DNA of 64,000 bases, from NCBI GenBank assembly GCA_035946615.1, contig DASYZB010000132.1, positions 1-64,000 on the forward strand, written 5' to 3'. Position 1 is the stretch's first letter; each line of letters opens with the position of its first letter. Below the pieces are notes generated by a model. The model was not told the origin of the DNA. It searched no databases and worked only from the letters and a program-made list of their open reading frames with translations. Shown in pieces: positions 61,431-64,000 of this stretch. This stretch comes from Verrucomicrobiia bacterium (GTDB taxonomy: Bacteria; Verrucomicrobiota; Verrucomicrobiia; Limisphaerales; UBA8199). The position numbers and the translations under genes are program-made.

Positions 61431-63179
61431 TCAATCGAGGCTGCGACTACGGCTGCTGAATAAACCGCCTGGCTTCCACTGTAAGAACAGGATGATGGCA
61501 ATCAGCACAACGATCTTGCCCGTAACCGGCGAGCCGGTGGTTTGTTGGAGCACCTGGTCGGCAGTGCCGATGCCCAGAGCGGAATAGACCGTGCCGACGA
61601 TGCTGCCGATCCCGCCAAGGACCACCGTCATGAAACTATCCACGATATACGTTTGCCCAAGACTGGGGCCGACGTTGCCGATTTGCGATAGGAACGCCCC
61701 CGCCAGTCCGGCCAGGCCGGAGCCAAAGGCGAAGGTCACCATGTTAATGCGGCTGGTGCGCACGCCCAGGCAAGCGGCCATACCCCGATTTTGCATCACA
61801 GCCCGAATCAGCAAACCCAGGGGGGTCTTGGTCAACAGGAGCCACGTCCCGATGACAATGACAACGGCAAAGCAGATCACGAATACCCGGTTATAACCGA
61901 AGTTAAGGTCGCCAATGGAGAAATGGCCCAGAAGCCAGGACGGGGAATTGACCTGAACATTGTTAGCGCCGAATACCATGCGGAAACACTGTTGCATAAC
62001 CAGTGAGATTCCCCAAGTGGCCAGCAGCGATTCCAAAGGGCGGCGATACAGGAACCGGATCACCGTCCGTTCGATGAGAAGCCCCGCCAGGGCGGCGGTG
62101 ACAAAGCTCAATGGGATAGCGAAGAGGAAATAGCTCTCATAAAGCCATCCAGAGGCGTTTAGGCCCGGAAGATGCATGCCGAAGCCGATCGGTCTGCCTG
62201 CAAAACTGAATGGCAAGATAATAGAGAATCCGAAGCCGGCGCCGAACAGGTTCTGGACGACGTAACAGGCGTAGGACCCGACGGCAATCATCTCGCCATG
62301 AGCCATGTTGATGATGCCCATCAGCCCAAAGGTGATCGCCAGCCCAAGCGCTACCACCAGCAGAATCGAGCCGAGGCTCATTCCATGAAAGATGGTGCCA
62401 AGAAAGTTGAGCCACCAAATGTGTTCCTGGATTGCGTGGATGGCCTGCCTGGCGGACCGGGCGACATCAGGCGGGCAATTCGGCGCCGATGCCAGGCTCG
62501 TGAGAGTATCGAGGGCGCCCATGGCCTGAAGATGCTCCAGTTGCTGAACGGCTTTGAGTTGTACTTTGGGGTCGGTATCAACGAGTTGAAGCAGAGCGAT
62601 AGCTTCTCGAATGCCCTTCCTGACCTGAGAATTTTTTTCTTTTGGGAGCTTGGCCTCCAGGACCGGGATATACCGGGGCTTGCGCGAATTGCCCAGCTTC
62701 AAAATTGCCGAGTGCCGGGCCTCAGGCTCAGGGTCTGACAAGGCCAGGGCATCGAGGGTCTGCTGAATAGCGCTGCGCAGACGCATATCCGTGTCCGCTG
62801 TATTCAAATCGTTGTCGCCGAAGCGAAGTTCAGCGCCTTTGGCATCCTTCAGGTAAGTCCCGTCATCAACGCGGATGGCGCGCTTTTTGCCATTGGCATC
62901 CTCAGCGTCCTCAAGCAGCACCGGGACTTTGGAACCGTCCGGCGCGACATACAGGTAAACTCCGTCGCGGTTCCAGAGGTTCAAAACATCCGCGGCTACC
63001 TTCGAGCCGGACCCGGCCAATTCGCTGAGGAGTTTTTGCTGGTCCTGCCCTTGGCTCAGGATGGCTTGGTCGAGCTTGTGCCGGACGGCAGAGGCCTCCT
63101 CGCTGGCGGAGTCACGGGCGAGCGCGCACGAGAAAAGGCCCAGTGACAGCCAAACCAGCCATGTCAGACCACGCTTCAT
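61431..63179 (-). CDS. urtB: urea ABC transporter permease UrtB
   Basis: 582 residues. Signal-like N-terminus ([14 protein letters not shown]), then a periplasmic helical-repeat domain of about 240 residues typical of UrtB, then eight membrane helices of LivH type ([26 protein letters not shown]). Last helices end [19 protein letters not shown] perfect hairpin separates it from urtA. Confidence 0.95.
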   Translation of the reverse strand: MKRGLTWLVWLSLGLFSCALARDSASEEASAVRHKLDQAILSQGQDQQKLLSELAGSGSKVAADVLNLWNRDGVYLYVAPDGSKVPVLLEDAEDANGKKRAIRVDDGTYLKDAKGAELRFGDNDLNTADTDMRLRSAIQQTLDALALSDPEPEARHSAILKLGNSRKPRYIPVLEAKLPKEKNSQVRKGIREAIALLQLVDTDPKVQLKAVQQLEHLQAMGALDTLTSLASAPNCPPDVARSARQAIHAIQEHIWWLNFLGTIFHGMSLGSILLVVALGLAITFGLMGIINMAHGEMIAVGSYACYVVQNLFGAGFGFSIILPFSFAGRPIGFGMHLPGLNASGWLYESYFLFAIPLSFVTAALAGLLIERTVIRFLYRRPLESLLATWGISLVMQQCFRMVFGANNVQVNSPSWLLGHFSIGDLNFGYNRVFVICFAVVIVIGTWLLLTKTPLGLLIRAVMQNRGMAACLGVRTSRINMVTFAFGSGLAGLAGAFLSQIGNVGPSLGQTYIVDSFMTVVLGGIGSIVGTVYSALGIGTADQVLQQTTGSPVTGKIVVLIAIILFLQWKPGGLFSSRSRSLD

Positions 63180-63190
63180 AAATAGATTAA

Positions 63191-63216
63191 GGGGCGGAGC
63201 ATCGACGCTCCGCCCC
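63191..63216 (-). terminator. perfect hairpin between urtA and urtB
   Basis: GGGGCGGAGC (63191-63200), six-base loop, GCTCCGCCCC (63207-63216). A ten-base-pair GC stem with no long T-run after it on the minus strand, so it may attenuate read-through or protect the urtA transcript end from nucleases. Confidence 0.65.
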
Positions 63217-63245
63217 GTTGTCGAAACTCAGGCAGCAGCAGACGG

Positions 63246-64000
63246 TCACTTATTCAAGGCTGTCAGTTTTTGATCCAATCCATTGAGCAGGAACGGTTCG
63301 CCAAAAACCTGGTCATACGATTTCAGAATTTTGAACTGCCCGTTGGCGCGGGTCTCGCCGATATAAACGTTTTTTGTCGCATGGTGGTTCTTCTGGATAG
63401 TAATCTTTCCGCCCGGACCGTCAAAACTTATTTCGCCGCTTTCGAGGGTCTTACGGACCTTGTCCACGTCGAAGCTGCCGGCCTTTTCCGCTGCCGCCTT
63501 CCAAAGATAAGCGCCGTCGTATGAAAGCACCATCGGGCTGTCCACCGCCCGGTTCTCTTTCACGACGCCCGGGTGGTTTTCTTCCTTTAGCCACGTATTC
63601 CAGCGGGCTAGAAAATGCTTGTTCTCGGGCGTTTTGAGGGACATGAAGTAAGTCCAGCAACCCAGCTCGCCCACGAGGTCTTTGGTGGGCAGGGAGCGCA
63701 GCTCATCTTCCGCCAGGCTGAATGAAACGACCGGGCAATCCGCCGGGGTGAGCCCCGCAGCAGCCACTTCCTTGAAGAACGGGACGTTCGAGTCACCGTT
63801 GATGGTGTTGATCACGCACGCGTCGCCGCTGGCGGCAAACTGCTTAATCTCGGCAACGATTTGCTGATAATCCGTGTGTCCGAAGGGGGTGTATTTGCCG
63901 GCCGAAATCACCTTTCCGGAATCATCTTTGCGCAACCCGCCGCCGATGTCCTCGAGCCGGATTCCGTGCAGCAACAAATATTTATAAAGGATCAAATTTG
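63246..64000 (-). CDS. urtA: urea-binding protein UrtA, N-terminal part outside window
   Basis: The frame is open to the right edge; 63246 is the stop. The visible 250 residues are the C-terminal two thirds of a periplasmic type I binding protein: [37 protein letters not shown]-x-Y-F-M-S, [10 protein letters not shown] and [13 protein letters not shown]. These are signatures of UrtA-type urea-binding proteins. The first gene of the operon. Confidence 0.95.
   Translation of the reverse strand, partial: NLILYKYLLLHGIRLEDIGGGLRKDDSGKVISAGKYTPFGHTDYQQIVAEIKQFAASGDACVINTINGDSNVPFFKEVAAAGLTPADCPVVSFSLAEDELRSLPTKDLVGELGCWTYFMSLKTPENKHFLARWNTWLKEENHPGVVKENRAVDSPMVLSYDGAYLWKAAAEKAGSFDVDKVRKTLESGEISFDGPGGKITIQKNHHATKNVYIGETRANGQFKILKSYDQVFGEPFLLNGLDQKLTALNK

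Overview
The window looks like chromosomal DNA of a Gram-negative member of the phylum Verrucomicrobiota, probably near Pedosphaera/Limisphaerales. Evidence: outer-membrane and lipid A genes (lpxK, a lipid A acyltransferase, a WaaF-like heptosyltransferase); two G-secretin-type prepilin-like proteins with the FTLIELLVVI / FTLLELLVLL start; several very large secreted beta-rich proteins whose C-termini end in F-Y-R-V, a style common in this phylum; and a DUF6600-type tryptophan-rich protein. The phylum call is inference; there is no rRNA gene and I saw no tRNA gene.

Layout. 1-1103: 3' part of a secreted BNR/Ycf48-like repeat protein. 1177-3530: an accessory patch in which small ORFs alternate with about 90-bp imperfect inverted repeats that have the architecture of integron attC sites (best one 3203-3292), with no integrase visible; it is bracketed by a 57-bp direct repeat (1177-1233 and 3317-3373) and ends in the 3' stub of a REP-associated transposase. 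3620-6407: a secreted esterase/SMP-30 fusion and a secreted protein of unknown function. 6495-10095 (minus): waaF-like, lipid A acyltransferase, lpxK. 10330: glutaredoxin. 10755-14717: a 1320-aa triplicated beta-helix protein. 15048-22642: mostly housekeeping genes (ubiB-like kinase, eno, rpmE, prfA, HAD phosphatase, proC, infC). 22722-30678: exported proteins (DUF6600, two prepilin-like proteins, a PD40 propeller protein, a GH5 cellulase). 30882-32723: MsbA-like exporter. 32937-48183: a two-partner secretion locus with a 4463-aa TpsA adhesin containing 17 exact-length 231-bp tandem repeats, plus its TpsB pore. 48248-51424: a decaying signalling locus (STAS pseudogene, a HisKA-HisKA-REC protein without ATPase domain, a truncated receiver) next to an intact 1.5-kb insertion sequence. 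51485-53735: a nucleotide-sugar epimerase and a coiled-coil protein. 53858-64000 (minus): a complete urea-use operon urtABCDE-ureD-ureAB-ureC-ureF-ureG with tight or overlapping genes, a fused UreA-UreB and no ureE.

How it fits together. The urea operon couples high-affinity urea import to cytoplasmic urea hydrolysis, which suggests life in nitrogen-limited surroundings. The GH5 enzyme, the esterase/propeller fusion and the large repeat proteins suggest polysaccharide or litter degradation and surface attachment. The parts most worth a second look are the attC-like cassette array at 1847-3292, the TpsA repeat block, the dispersed 135-bp intergenic repeat family (7791, 14826, partial at 10138), and the insertion sequence whose ends carry two copies each of a 22-bp motif.
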